Notes: generated from the letters alone by a model not told the origin. A stretch of 64,000 bases of DNA from Anaerocolumna xylanovorans DSM 12503 (GCF_900143645.1 NZ_FRFD01000005.1:186001-250000); one strand, 5' to 3'; counted from the stretch's first letter, positions 9,801 to 17,467 are shown. Numbers and translations are program-made.

Positions 9801-9905
9801 TCCCAGTGCCGGCAAATACGACCCTATGGCAATCATTGTTACCGTTAAAATGAAACTTAATAGCTTTTGTTTTAAACCCCTGTGCTTCCTTTGAAATTGA
9901 TACAT
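6873..9905 (-). CDS. Secreted multidomain GH16 beta-1,3(4)-glucanase
   Basis: About 1010 residues. The N-terminus has a basic stretch (YQFQRKHRGLKQK) and a hydrophobic core ending near VQAAA, a Sec signal peptide. Three related modules of about 100 residues follow, each with Trp/Gly-rich GYWF or GLWF motifs. The GH16 catalytic domain (about residues 430-690) carries GEVDVMEAKG, in which the two Glu of the E-x-D-x-x-E laminarinase motif are nucleophile and acid/base. Then come a Big_2 Ig-like domain, a CBM56-like domain ending near DTQWFTYIHG, and a C-terminal discoidin (F5/8 C, CBM32-like) domain. It probably attacks beta-glucans outside the cell. The start is ambiguous: ATG 9905 gives a clean signal peptide, ATG 9917 is in frame and better spaced from the AGGAAAGGG inside repeat copy B, and a GTG at 9986 follows AGGAGGG. 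Confidence 0.9.
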   Translation of the reverse strand: MYQFQRKHRGLKQKLLSFILTVTMIAIGSYLPALGTSGRVQAAATVITSMAYFSASDGPVISHSGVGQASYGFVMPVFNGGAATWQDVASDLKVNVKVNGSWVDIDSTDFVYNQNWGNWNDGGFYGYWFTISKTTYLQLASRSTGVTLDYTLEFTSIPKTTITSMAPTQGPVITADTTGGSGFTYPVFNGNASIPYAAVAEDLRLFVKPVNSSEWISIDNNAASGWIYDSNFGQFTDGGGGYWFIVSESINVKLVSATSGASFIYTINYNTPVRNTYQLTAFDTTRYTAGETGAIGVPLPKIDGGAPVKSELDNFVYEIKINGNWAELGDYSQSGFRYQANGYNSLSDANQWGYFADHIYGLWFQPIQTDMELRIGYPLNGQKGGSVGSNYIYYTFIGNPDAPRPDVSDLGNIEIGTPDNPSINGLNLIWQDEFGGSSLNTSKWSYNTGYYMSDDPNSWGWGNNELEYYTDSTKNIYLSDGKLNITAYNEPKSFPQDPARYATYSSGKITTKNSFSFHEGRIDFRAKLPTGNGIWPALWMLPLEDRYGTWAASGEVDVMEAKGRLSGITSGALHFGGQWPADRYISGEYAFPSGQTFNNDYHVYSVVWENDNFKWYVDGKCFLKVTKEQWYSAGAPDNKNAPFDQPFYVIMNLAIGGTFDGGLTPGAGDIPATMQVDYVRVYKESGGGTPGTVAVTGISLDKSSAALLPGDTLGLTPTVTPSNAANKAVAWSSSNTSVATVSGGNVTAVAPGSAVITATTEDGGYHASCSVTVTNPPPVVVTIGDAVKGLKKTGDNVLFYVNGAAFADLHYILNNGGQINIAMAPDGKGNFTYPLNNLVYGDTIKYFFTYNPGGGALDTQWFTYIHGVTQGTDGGSSTASNVAINKSVLCSGSENDTFPASYLTDNNTATRWSSNFADDAWFVLDLGNSCRISQLILNWEAAYGKKYEILVSSDGVNFTSLLNQANGTGEVETYNLTPVTARYVKFKGIERALPYGYSLWEFQVMGTAAN

Positions 9906-9974
9906 AAAATTACCCATGCCCTTTCCTGTACCTGCAAACTTTGGGCCGCAGGCACAAAGTTGCGTGTGAAATGT
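9903..9974 (-). repeat. Dispersed start-codon element, copy B
   Basis: Minus-strand copy that ends at the ATG (9905) preceding the glucanase signal peptide. It shares TTTGCAGGTACAGGAAAG with the other copies and has the TGTGCCTGC/GCAGGTACA stem around a 12-base loop. The frame through it is open from a GTG at 9986 that has its own AGGAGGG four bases upstream, so part of the element may be translated as an N-terminal extension. Confidence 0.85.
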
Positions 9975-10032
9975 TTCTAATTTCACACTATACCCTCCTT
10001 ATTAACGTTGCCGGTTAATAGTTTCCACAGAG

Positions 10033-10069
10033 TAAAAAAAGTGCGGGCTTTTTTATAATGCCTGCACTT
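10033..10069 (-). terminator. Early leader terminator (attenuator) before the GH16 gene
   Basis: On the minus strand AAGTGCAGGC pairs with GCCCGCACTT around an 11-base loop, directly followed by a run of T (the run of A at 10034-10040). No minus-strand gene lies upstream that it could terminate, so it sits in the glucanase leader only about 10-50 nt after the predicted transcription start. This is the position of an attenuator. Confidence 0.65.
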
Positions 10070-10087
10070 AGTTGCTCTGTTACCATT

Positions 10088-10116
10088 ATTATACAGTAAT
10101 AAATTTACAAATTAAA
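10088..10116 (-). promoter_or_regulatory. Putative promoter of the GH16 gene
   Basis: On the minus strand TTTAAT (10111-10116) lies 17 bp upstream of a perfect TATAAT (10088-10093). Transcription would start near 10081. The -35 is weak. The rest of the 347-bp gap to the divergent deacetylase gene (10117-10253) is very AT-rich and shows nothing else I can name. Confidence 0.5.
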
Positions 10117-10253
10117 GCATGAAGTTTAAAAACAGTGTTTAAAAACTATTTTTATTTGAAATTTTTTAGGAAAGATACAGAAAGGACAATGCATGGAGGA
10201 ATCATAGGCTAATCCGTAAAATATATTGTATAAAAAGGGTAAGGGAGTTTATT

Positions 10254-11069
10254 TTGAATAACATACCATATAAAAAATGTATTATCATTGCGATGCTTTT
10301 CATTTGTGCCTATTTCTTGGGCGGAGGTGTCGCCATGCTGGTACAGGCTTACGGCAAGGATAGTGTGAAAGAAGAAGCTAACTGGGGACTTGGTTTTTCC
10401 ACAGAAGGGCAGCCGCCAAAAGCCAATGCCACAGCGGATGAGATGAAAAAATACGATGCTTATTATATAGGAGATACAAGTAAAAAGGTCATTTACCTGA
10501 CCTTTGATGCAGGATATGAAAATGGAAATATGCCGCCTATTCTGGATGCATTGAAAAAGCATAACGTTCATGCTACCTTTTTTGTAGTCGGTAATTTTAT
10601 TAAGACCAGTCCGGATTTACTTAAGCGGATAGTGGCAGAAGGGCATCAGGTGGGAAACCATACATACAACCATCCCAATATGTCCAGCATTTCCTCTAAG
10701 GAAGCCTTCCAGAAAGAATTGGGAGATCTGGAGAAGAGTTATGAGGAGGTTACCGGACAAAAGCTGACGAAGTACTATAGGGCGCCGCAGGGAAAGTACA
10801 GCATTCCCAATCTTGAAATGGCAAAGGAATTAGGCTATAAGACATTCTTTTGGAGTCTTGCCTACGTAGACTGGTATCAGGATAAACAGCCGACAAAAGA
10901 GCAGGCATTTAAAAAGCTTCTTGGCAGAATCCATCCGGGGGCAATCGTTTTGCTTCACAGCACTTCAAAGACCAATGCAGAAATATTAGACGAACTTCTA
11001 ACGAAATGGGAAGAGATGGGATACACCTTTGGTACCCTGGATGAACTGGTAAATGAAAGCAGCAAGTAG
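10254..11069 (+). CDS. PdaA-like polysaccharide deacetylase
   Basis: A 271-residue membrane-anchored deacetylase of the NodB/CE4 superfamily. A signal or anchor helix covers residues 8-30, followed by the WGLGF segment seen in PdaA proteins. Catalytic motifs are TFDAGYENGN (motif 1, where PdaA proteins have an altered TFDDG), HTYNHP (zinc His pair), YRAPQGKYS (motif 3) and IVLLHS (motif 5). In Bacillus, PdaA makes the muramic delta-lactam of spore cortex; together with cotJ nearby this fits a spore former. The start is a TTG with AAGGGAG seven bases upstream. A general peptidoglycan deacetylase role cannot be excluded. Confidence 0.88.
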   Translation: MNNIPYKKCIIIAMLFICAYFLGGGVAMLVQAYGKDSVKEEANWGLGFSTEGQPPKANATADEMKKYDAYYIGDTSKKVIYLTFDAGYENGNMPPILDALKKHNVHATFFVVGNFIKTSPDLLKRIVAEGHQVGNHTYNHPNMSSISSKEAFQKELGDLEKSYEEVTGQKLTKYYRAPQGKYSIPNLEMAKELGYKTFFWSLAYVDWYQDKQPTKEQAFKKLLGRIHPGAIVLLHSTSKTNAEILDELLTKWEEMGYTFGTLDELVNESSK

Positions 11070-11075
11070 CGGAAC

Positions 11076-11105
11076 TTGACAGGGACTTTTATCCCATGTT
11101 ATACT
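11076..11105 (+). promoter_or_regulatory. Promoter of the TerC/riboswitch transcript
   Basis: TTGACA (11076-11081) and TATACT (11100-11105) are separated by 18 bp. It lies just after the deacetylase stop and places the start of transcription immediately before the riboswitch. Confidence 0.75.
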
Positions 11106-11112
11106 AGAGTCC

Positions 11113-11206
11113 ATTAAGAGGGAGTAGCTTACAAGATATAAAGTCAACAACCGGCACATACTGATTGCCTGGCTTTATGCTCCGTAACCGGATAGCAAGA
11201 CTTTTA
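11113..11206 (+). ncRNA. yybP-ykoY (Mn2+-sensing) riboswitch
   Basis: The two conserved ends of the yybP-ykoY aptamer are present: AAGAGGGAGTAGC at the 5-prime side and ATAGCAAGACTTTT at the 3-prime side, enclosing helices of about 70 nt (GTCAACA, CCGG/CCGG and GCC/GGC segments). This class senses Mn2+ and turns on genes for efflux proteins, among them TerC-family proteins such as ykoY, and the downstream gene here is of that family. The 3-prime conserved segment overlaps the 5-prime arm of the terminator, so ligand binding would prevent termination. Confidence 0.88.
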
Positions 11207-11249
11207 ATATTTTCTGACAATGCCAGTTAATATTAAAAGTCTTTTTTTA
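11199..11249 (+). terminator. Riboswitch expression-platform terminator
   Basis: AGACTTTTAATATT (11199-11212) is perfectly complementary to AATATTAAAAGTCT (11229-11242), followed by seven T. The first arm is shared with the aptamer's 3-prime segment, which is the classical transcriptional switch. Confidence 0.88.
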
Positions 11250-11326
11250 ACCCCTCATTAAAGGAGGAATTAAATAGAGGACAGACGCATATTTTCTTAG
11301 AGAAGTGCAACAGAAAGGCTGTGCAT

Positions 11327-12226
11327 ATGATTGTAAAGGAAAATCAACTACAGCAGATGAATAACAAAAAAACCGAGGAGGATATTTCATTGTCAACAAA
11401 AAAAGCACTATCATGGGTATTATTTTGGGTCGGATTAGCGCTATGCTTTAACATGGGCATCTATATATTTGCAGGAAAAGAAAAAGCGTTGGAATTCTTG
11501 GGAGGTTATGTAATTGAGCAGTCTCTTAGCGTAGACAACCTCTTTTTGTTCCTTATGGTCTTTTCCAGCTTCGGCATCAAGGCCAATTATCAAAGGCGTG
11601 TACTGAATTATGGAATTTTAGGTGCCATTATCCTAAGGCTGATATTCATACTGCTGGGAGTTACAATTGTAGATAAATTCGAATGGGTTCTTTATATCTT
11701 TGGTGCGATATTAATTGTCAGCGGTATAAAGATGATGCTAAAACAAGAGGAAAATACGAACTTTAAGGAAAGTGGAATTATCAAAATATTGGGTAAAATC
11801 ATACCTGTTACTAACGAGCTGGAAGGGGACAGGTTTTTTGTAAGAAAAGGTAAAGTTCTTTATGCCACCCCCTTATTTGCCATAATAATATTGATAGAAT
11901 TCACTGATATCCTATTTGCGATAGATTCCATACCGGCTGTTTTTTCCATATCAACAGACCCTTTTATCGTATACACTTCCAATATTTTTGCAATATTAGG
12001 ACTGCGAAGTATGTATTTTGTTCTAAGCAAGGTTCAGGAGCGGTTCCAGTATGTAAAATATGGTGTTGCCCTCATTCTTACCTTTACCGGATTTAAGTTG
12101 GTTTCATTGCTGTTTGATCTACATATATCCGTAGAACTGTCACTGTTTGTAATCTTTGCAATTTTGTTATTAAGTGTAATCCTATCGGTCGTTTTTACAA
12201 AGAAGGACGATGTGAAGGTTAATTAA
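11327..12226 (+). CDS. TerC/Alx-family integral membrane protein
   Basis: A TerC-family protein of about 299 residues with seven to nine hydrophobic segments and the conserved acidic membrane motifs QSLSVDNLFLFL and IEFTDILFAIDSIPAVF, where Asp/Glu side chains are thought to bind the metal. The yybP-ykoY riboswitch directly upstream implies induction by Mn2+, so a role in Mn2+ efflux is likely. I prefer the ATG at 11327 with AGAAAGG nine bases upstream; a GTG two codons earlier and an ATG at 11357 are alternatives. It ends in a bidirectional terminator shared with the ATPase gene on the other strand. Confidence 0.9.
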   Translation: MIVKENQLQQMNNKKTEEDISLSTKKALSWVLFWVGLALCFNMGIYIFAGKEKALEFLGGYVIEQSLSVDNLFLFLMVFSSFGIKANYQRRVLNYGILGAIILRLIFILLGVTIVDKFEWVLYIFGAILIVSGIKMMLKQEENTNFKESGIIKILGKIIPVTNELEGDRFFVRKGKVLYATPLFAIIILIEFTDILFAIDSIPAVFSISTDPFIVYTSNIFAILGLRSMYFVLSKVQERFQYVKYGVALILTFTGFKLVSLLFDLHISVELSLFVIFAILLLSVILSVVFTKKDDVKVN

Positions 12227-12273
12227 AAAAATCCCTGAAAGAATCAATGAAAGATTTCTTTCAGGGATTTTTT
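12225..12273. terminator. Bidirectional terminator between TerC and ATPase genes
   Basis: ATCCCTGAAAGAA and TTCTTTCAGGGAT form a long stem flanked by A-run and T-run on both sides, so it can stop both convergent transcripts. Confidence 0.85.
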
Positions 12274-12316
12274 ATGCTCTTTTCCAACCCGAAGGAGGTC
12301 GGAGAAATGGACAAAT

Positions 12317-15007
12317 TTATGCGGCGGTTGGTCTTTTTGTAAGACTGACAAAAAATTTAATCAGCTCATTGACTGTTAAAGGTACCAGTGAGAACAGAAT
12401 AACAAGTCCCCAATCTTTTAAGCTGATGTTATGAACTCCGAAAGCATCTGCTAAGAATGGTACGGAGATTACAACTTCCTGTAATAAAAGTCCGATGATA
12501 ATAGAAGCAATAAGAAACTTGTTTTTAAACAGACCAATCTTAAAGATGGACTTATCATGGCTTCTCATAGAGAGGGAGTAAAAGAGCTGGGAAGCTGCTA
12601 ATACTACGAAAGCCATAGTTCTGGCATAAATTAAAGCGGTGTTGTAATCAGAGGACTTTGTAACCTCTTTTGCCAGATTTGTAAAGATATTAAAGCCATG
12701 TTCATACATTCCAAAGAAGAAGGCAGTTAAGGTCAGAAGTCCGATTAAGAAACCGCCGATTACCGCACGGGCACCGGAGCCTTCTGCAAAAAAGCTCTGC
12801 TTTGGATCTCTTGGCTTGAGCTTCATAACATCCTTATCGCCGGGGTCAATACCAAGGGCGATAGCAGGCAGGGAATCTGTAATCAGGTTAATCCATAAAA
12901 GCTGGGTAGCTGCTAATGGTACCGGCCAGAAAAACAGGATGGAGAAAAGAATGGAAATTACCTCACCCAAGTTACAGGAAAGAAGGAAGATAACCGATTT
13001 CTTAATATTGTTATAGATATTTCTTCCTTCTTCAATAGCATTAACGATGGTTGAAAAATTATCATCAGTGAGAATCATATCGCTGGCACCCTTTGCAACA
13101 TCCGTTCCCGTAATACCCATGGCAACACCAATGTCTGCATATTTAAGGGAAGGTGCATCATTTACGCCGTCTCCGGTCATAGATACGATATTTCCATGGG
13201 CCTTAAATGCCCTTACAATCTTAACCTTATGTTCGGGAGAAACTCTCGCAAATACTCTGTAGTGATTAATCTTTTCAGAAAATTCCTCATCGGACATTTC
13301 ATCAATTTCAGCACCTGTAAGGCTCTGGCTGATAGAATCGGCAATACCAAGTTCCTTTGCGATAGCAACTGCTGTATTCTTATGGTCGCCGGTTATCATA
13401 ATCGGTGTAATACCGGCAGCCTTTGCTTCCTGTATGGAATCCTTTACCTCAAGTCTTGGCGGGTCGATCATACCCACAATTCCGACGATCGTCAGTTCTT
13501 TTTCCATCTCTTTGGCATCAATCACAGATTCCGAATCCTTATAGGCTACACCTAAGACTCTTAGAGCAGAATCCGACATCTCTTCCGTTACCTTTAGGAT
13601 GCGTTTCCTGATTTCGTCTGTCAGGGGAACAACCTTGCCGTCCTGCAGGATAGTCGTAGATATGCGGAGCAGATTGTCAATAGCACCTTTTGTATGGACA
13701 CGGTAAGTACCGTTTTCTTCATTCAGGGTAGACATCAGCTTTCTGTCAGAATCAAAGGGTTTTTCTCCAACACGCTTGTGGGCATTGTTCAGGAAGTTCC
13801 TGGTAAGGTTAAAACGCTCACCCATTACTACAAGTGCGATTTCTGTAGGATCTCCGGTACCGGCGCCATTCTCATAGGTGGCATCGGAGCAAAGGACAAA
13901 GGATCTTATCAGTTCTTTTTCGTCGGAGGAAGGAGTCAGGGTATCCTTTCCGGCAGGGATATCTCTTAAATTATTAAGAGTGTAGGTTTTAACCACTGTC
14001 ATCTTGTTCTGGGTCAGGGTACCTGTCTTATCAGAGCAGATAATATTGACAGAACCTAAAGTTTCAACAGCAGGAAGTTTCTTTACAATAGCATTAATCT
14101 TTGACATTCTGGTAACGCCAAGGGCCAGTACAATGGCAACAATAGCGGCAAGGCCTTCCGGAATGGCAGCAACGGCGAGGCTGATAGCTGTTAAGAACAT
14201 CTCAAATAAATCACGCTTTTGTATAAGGGCTATGACAAATATCAGAACGCAGATGCCGATTGCCAGATAGCCGAGGGTTTTACCAAGTTCTTCAAGGCGT
14301 CTTTGCAAGGGGGTTAATTCATCGTTGTCCTCATCCAGAATCTTTGCAATCTTACCGATTTCCGTATCCATTGCCGTAGCAGTTACAACACCTTCACCAC
14401 GTCCGTAAGTCACGAGAGTGGACATAAATGCCATATTGGCTTTATCACCGATAGGCGTTTTGGGGTCCTCCAAAAGTATTAAAGAATCCTTGCTGGAAGG
14501 AACGGATTCACCGGTCAGGGCGGATTCCTCAATCTGAAGGTTGGCACTTTCAATCAGCCTGATATCAGCAGGTATAAACCGGCCGGCATCAAGAATAATA
14601 ATGTCACCGGGTACCACCTCTTCGGAGTTGATTTCTTTTACTTCACCGTCGCGGCGGACTAAGGATTTGGGTGTAGTCATCTTTTGCAGGGCTTCCACTG
14701 CTTTTTCTGCCTTGGATTCCTGAATTACGCCGATTACTGCATTCAGGATAACCACTAAAAGAATAATAATGGCGTCTGCATATTCCTTGATGAATATTGT
14801 AATGACAGCAGCCCCTAAAAGTACATAAATAAGCATATCCTTTAATTGGGACATAAACAGTGATAACAGGCTTTTCTTGGGCTTTCCCTTTAATTTGTTG
14901 GGCCCGTACTTTTCCAACCTGCTTTTAGCTTCCGCAGAGCTAAGCCCCTGGGATGGGTCTACATTAAGCTCTTTTAAAGCTTCTTTCGTAGGTTTTGAAA
15001 ACCACAT
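12317..15007 (-). CDS. P-type cation-transporting ATPase (Ca2+/Mn2+, type IIA)
   Basis: An 896-residue PMR1/SERCA-like P-type ATPase. It has the N-terminal cation ATPase domain, the actuator motif LTGES, the ion-binding PEGL sequence in the fourth membrane helix, the phosphorylation motif CSDKTGTLTQNK, the hinge motif TGDGVNDAPSLK and about ten membrane segments. The start is the ATG giving MWFSKPTKEAL, with GAGAGGTG five bases upstream. Type IIA bacterial pumps export Ca2+ and often Mn2+; its convergent neighbour is under an Mn2+ riboswitch, so both may serve divalent metal export. No riboswitch is seen in its own 160-bp upstream region. Confidence 0.92.
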   Translation of the reverse strand: MWFSKPTKEALKELNVDPSQGLSSAEAKSRLEKYGPNKLKGKPKKSLLSLFMSQLKDMLIYVLLGAAVITIFIKEYADAIIILLVVILNAVIGVIQESKAEKAVEALQKMTTPKSLVRRDGEVKEINSEEVVPGDIIILDAGRFIPADIRLIESANLQIEESALTGESVPSSKDSLILLEDPKTPIGDKANMAFMSTLVTYGRGEGVVTATAMDTEIGKIAKILDEDNDELTPLQRRLEELGKTLGYLAIGICVLIFVIALIQKRDLFEMFLTAISLAVAAIPEGLAAIVAIVLALGVTRMSKINAIVKKLPAVETLGSVNIICSDKTGTLTQNKMTVVKTYTLNNLRDIPAGKDTLTPSSDEKELIRSFVLCSDATYENGAGTGDPTEIALVVMGERFNLTRNFLNNAHKRVGEKPFDSDRKLMSTLNEENGTYRVHTKGAIDNLLRISTTILQDGKVVPLTDEIRKRILKVTEEMSDSALRVLGVAYKDSESVIDAKEMEKELTIVGIVGMIDPPRLEVKDSIQEAKAAGITPIMITGDHKNTAVAIAKELGIADSISQSLTGAEIDEMSDEEFSEKINHYRVFARVSPEHKVKIVRAFKAHGNIVSMTGDGVNDAPSLKYADIGVAMGITGTDVAKGASDMILTDDNFSTIVNAIEEGRNIYNNIKKSVIFLLSCNLGEVISILFSILFFWPVPLAATQLLWINLITDSLPAIALGIDPGDKDVMKLKPRDPKQSFFAEGSGARAVIGGFLIGLLTLTAFFFGMYEHGFNIFTNLAKEVTKSSDYNTALIYARTMAFVVLAASQLFYSLSMRSHDKSIFKIGLFKNKFLIASIIIGLLLQEVVISVPFLADAFGVHNISLKDWGLVILFSLVPLTVNELIKFFVSLTKRPTAA

Positions 15008-15223
15008 AAAAACACCTCTCTTATAATTTTTATCCGGCAGATTTATTCGGGTAATGGACATAAACCAGCAGATTTTAATGGTTTGGAACTAGTTTTTTCT
15101 ATTCTGTAGAAGAATATACTTTGAACTATAATTGTACTATGTAATTGTCCCATAGTACAATTAAAATTTGATTAAAATTGCTAATTTTCCAAAAAAATGG
15201 TGCAATGTGGTGAAAATGGAAGG

Positions 15224-17206
15224 TCAGGGCTTAATGGAAGGATAATTTATTTCAAGACCCGGCTGGTGTCCTTTTCCCATCTTGTGCCGGGCTTTCCGGT
15301 TGGTAACCGTGTCAAAGATAATAGAGAAATCATAATCCGGAGGATATAGCTCCAGGGCCGGAGATATTAGCTTTAGGCGCTTGTGGTTTACGAATTCCTT
15401 TTTCTTTTGAAGCTGGACACCGATAAGTCCTTTCTCATCTGCAACTTGAAATACAATTCCAATTTTTTTCTGGGGATAGACCATAACACTGTCCCCTATG
15501 GTATATTTGGAGGCTGCGTTGCTTTTCTTCTGGACAGGGTCCTTTTTCCCGGCCTCAATCTTTGGAAAGACGGAAGAGGCAGAATAGGAAGGGGTACTGT
15601 CAGCCAAAGGTTCCTTCATAGAAGCGGTATCAGAAACAGGTGATAATCCGCCATAAGTCTGATGGGAGGACTCATAAGAATTCCGGCGGTAAGCTTCCTT
15701 ATAGGCTCTTGCCAACATGCCTTCCGCCATTCCTAAACGTTTTGCAATATAGAGGGCACAGCTTTCGCCGGCTTCTCCGATTTCCAAATGGTAGAGGGGT
15801 TTTAGGCTTTCCTTGTCAAAGGCCATTCTGGCATTTATAAGCCCTTTCGTCTTTGCTGCATATTCCTTTACCTCGGGGTAATGGGTGGTAGCAACAAAGA
15901 GACAGTTCTTCCGGCGAAGCTCCTCTAAAATAGCAATGGCAATTCCCATGCCTTCAGCCGGATCAGTGCCGGAGCCAAGTTCATCTAAGAGTACCAGGCT
16001 TTCCTCATTGGAACTCTTTAAAATCTCAATAATATTTGTAATGTGGGAAGAGAAGGTGGAGAGATTCTCTGTGATGCTCTGACCGTCTCCGATGTCACAA
16101 AAAATCCCGTTGTTCATGGCTAATTCAGCCTCTATGCAGGGAACATGGAGGCCGCATTGTGCCATGAGGGAAAGAAGTCCGACAGTTTTTACGGCTACTG
16201 TCTTGCCGCCGGTATTAGGGCCGGTGACAATAACTCCCTGTATGCCTTCTCCCAGTCTGAAATCAAGGGGAACACATTCTTTGGCATTTAAAAGAGGATG
16301 CCGCCCCCCGGTAATGGATATCCTTCGCTCATGGTTCATATGAGGTGCCGCTCCCTGCATATCCACACTTAGCTTTGCCTTGGCAAAGAGAATATCAAGT
16401 GTTTCCATAGCCTGCATATTCAGATAAATATCCGAAGAAGCCTCTGCTATCATTCCTGTCAGCAGGTACAGGATTCGTCTGACTTCATTTTCCTCTCCGA
16501 TTTTAAGAAGAGAGAGTTCTTCCTCCAGCTTTAATACCGTATTAGGAACGATAAAGCAGGTGGAACCGGTGGAAGAGATGTCTTGGGTAGAGCCGCTTAT
16601 CTGATTCTTGTATTCTTTCTTTACAGGGAGGACATAATGCCCGTTCCTTGAGGAAACATAACTTTCCGAGAACCATTCCTTCTTGCTCCTTAACAGATTC
16701 TCCAGCTTATTTCGAATCTCTGTCTGGAGCTGTTCCATGCTTCTTCTTATCCCTTTCAGTTCCCTGGAAGCCTCATTTTCCACCTGATTTCCACGAAGGC
16801 AGCGGTTGATTTCTTCGGTCAGGGAAGTAAGGTCTGCAAAGGAGTTGCCATAATAGGCAATGTCCGTCTGTAAAAATTCAGCCTTTAGAAGGTATGATTT
16901 TAAGCGCTTTGTGGCAGTAAGAAACTGGGCAACAGAAAGCAGCTGTTCCGGTAACAGCATACTTCCTATGGAGGCCAGTTCCAGATATTTATCCATGTCC
17001 TTCATAGAGGGAAGCGGCGGCGTTCCAAGAGCTGTTAAGATAGCCTTAGCTTCGGTGGTTTCCTTTATTTTAAGATTAACCTCAGATAATGAGAGCAGAG
17101 GGGAGAGCATCATGAGTTTAGCTTTGGCATTATCTGATACTGCTCTTTCACATAGCATGGTTCTTATGGTATCAAATTCTAAAGTATGGTAAGTTTTATT
17201 AAACAT
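15224..17206 (-). CDS. MutS2-like ATPase lacking the Smr nuclease domain
   Basis: A 660-residue MutS-superfamily protein. It has the MutS2-type core: N-terminal FNKTYHTLEFDTIR, a long coiled-coil clamp (about residues 120-290), and the ATPase with Walker A TGPNTGGKT, the DGQSITENLSTFSSH loop, Walker B LVLLDELGSGTDPAEG and ATTHYPEVK. The coiled linker is followed by a KOW-like segment (YTIGDSVMVYPQKKIG) and a tail ending NYPSIKP. MutS2 proteins are usually about 780-790 residues with a C-terminal Smr endonuclease; none is present here. Known relatives resolve recombination intermediates or collided ribosomes; without Smr the role is uncertain. The start is the ATG at 17206 with AGAAAGGATT upstream; longer in-frame starts have no binding site. 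Confidence 0.85.
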   Translation of the reverse strand: MFNKTYHTLEFDTIRTMLCERAVSDNAKAKLMMLSPLLSLSEVNLKIKETTEAKAILTALGTPPLPSMKDMDKYLELASIGSMLLPEQLLSVAQFLTATKRLKSYLLKAEFLQTDIAYYGNSFADLTSLTEEINRCLRGNQVENEASRELKGIRRSMEQLQTEIRNKLENLLRSKKEWFSESYVSSRNGHYVLPVKKEYKNQISGSTQDISSTGSTCFIVPNTVLKLEEELSLLKIGEENEVRRILYLLTGMIAEASSDIYLNMQAMETLDILFAKAKLSVDMQGAAPHMNHERRISITGGRHPLLNAKECVPLDFRLGEGIQGVIVTGPNTGGKTVAVKTVGLLSLMAQCGLHVPCIEAELAMNNGIFCDIGDGQSITENLSTFSSHITNIIEILKSSNEESLVLLDELGSGTDPAEGMGIAIAILEELRRKNCLFVATTHYPEVKEYAAKTKGLINARMAFDKESLKPLYHLEIGEAGESCALYIAKRLGMAEGMLARAYKEAYRRNSYESSHQTYGGLSPVSDTASMKEPLADSTPSYSASSVFPKIEAGKKDPVQKKSNAASKYTIGDSVMVYPQKKIGIVFQVADEKGLIGVQLQKKKEFVNHKRLKLISPALELYPPDYDFSIIFDTVTNRKARHKMGKGHQPGLEINYPSIKP

Positions 17207-17234
17207 TGTTCTAATCCTTTCTGTTTTTAAGAGT

Positions 17235-17345
17235 AAAATAATAAAAGTACCCACAGGAAATAAACAGAAAACTCCCTGTGGGTACAAAAATAAGCATAGC
17301 GGTATATACCTGCTACGCCTGCCTCTATATTGTGATGGCAGATTG
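17235..17345 (-). promoter_or_regulatory. Structured leader with intrinsic terminator before the mutS2-like gene
   Basis: On the minus strand, GTACCCACAGG (from 17285) pairs perfectly with CCTGTGGGTAC (to 17247) and is followed by TTTTATTATTTT, an intrinsic terminator only about 30 bp before the ribosome binding site. Just upstream, GCGTAGC pairs with GCTATGC around GGTATATACC (17294-17318), and upstream of that GCC/GGC arms at 17321-17340 can form a third hairpin. No minus-strand gene ends here, so the terminator acts in the gene's own leader. No T-box or known riboswitch motif is seen. Confidence 0.55.
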
Positions 17346-17467
17346 AGTATTTTCTGTAGTCTTAAGGAAAGCACATAGCAAAAGTATGCAGCAAATAAAG
17401 TTTATTAAAATAAATAAACTTCTGTCACATCCCGATAATACTTTACCTTATTCGGTTAGGTTAATTC

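Noticed and set aside
17235..17400. T-box leader for the mutS2-like gene.
   Set aside because: No AGGGTGGNACCGCG-type T-box sequence or specifier loop is present; only hairpins and a terminator.
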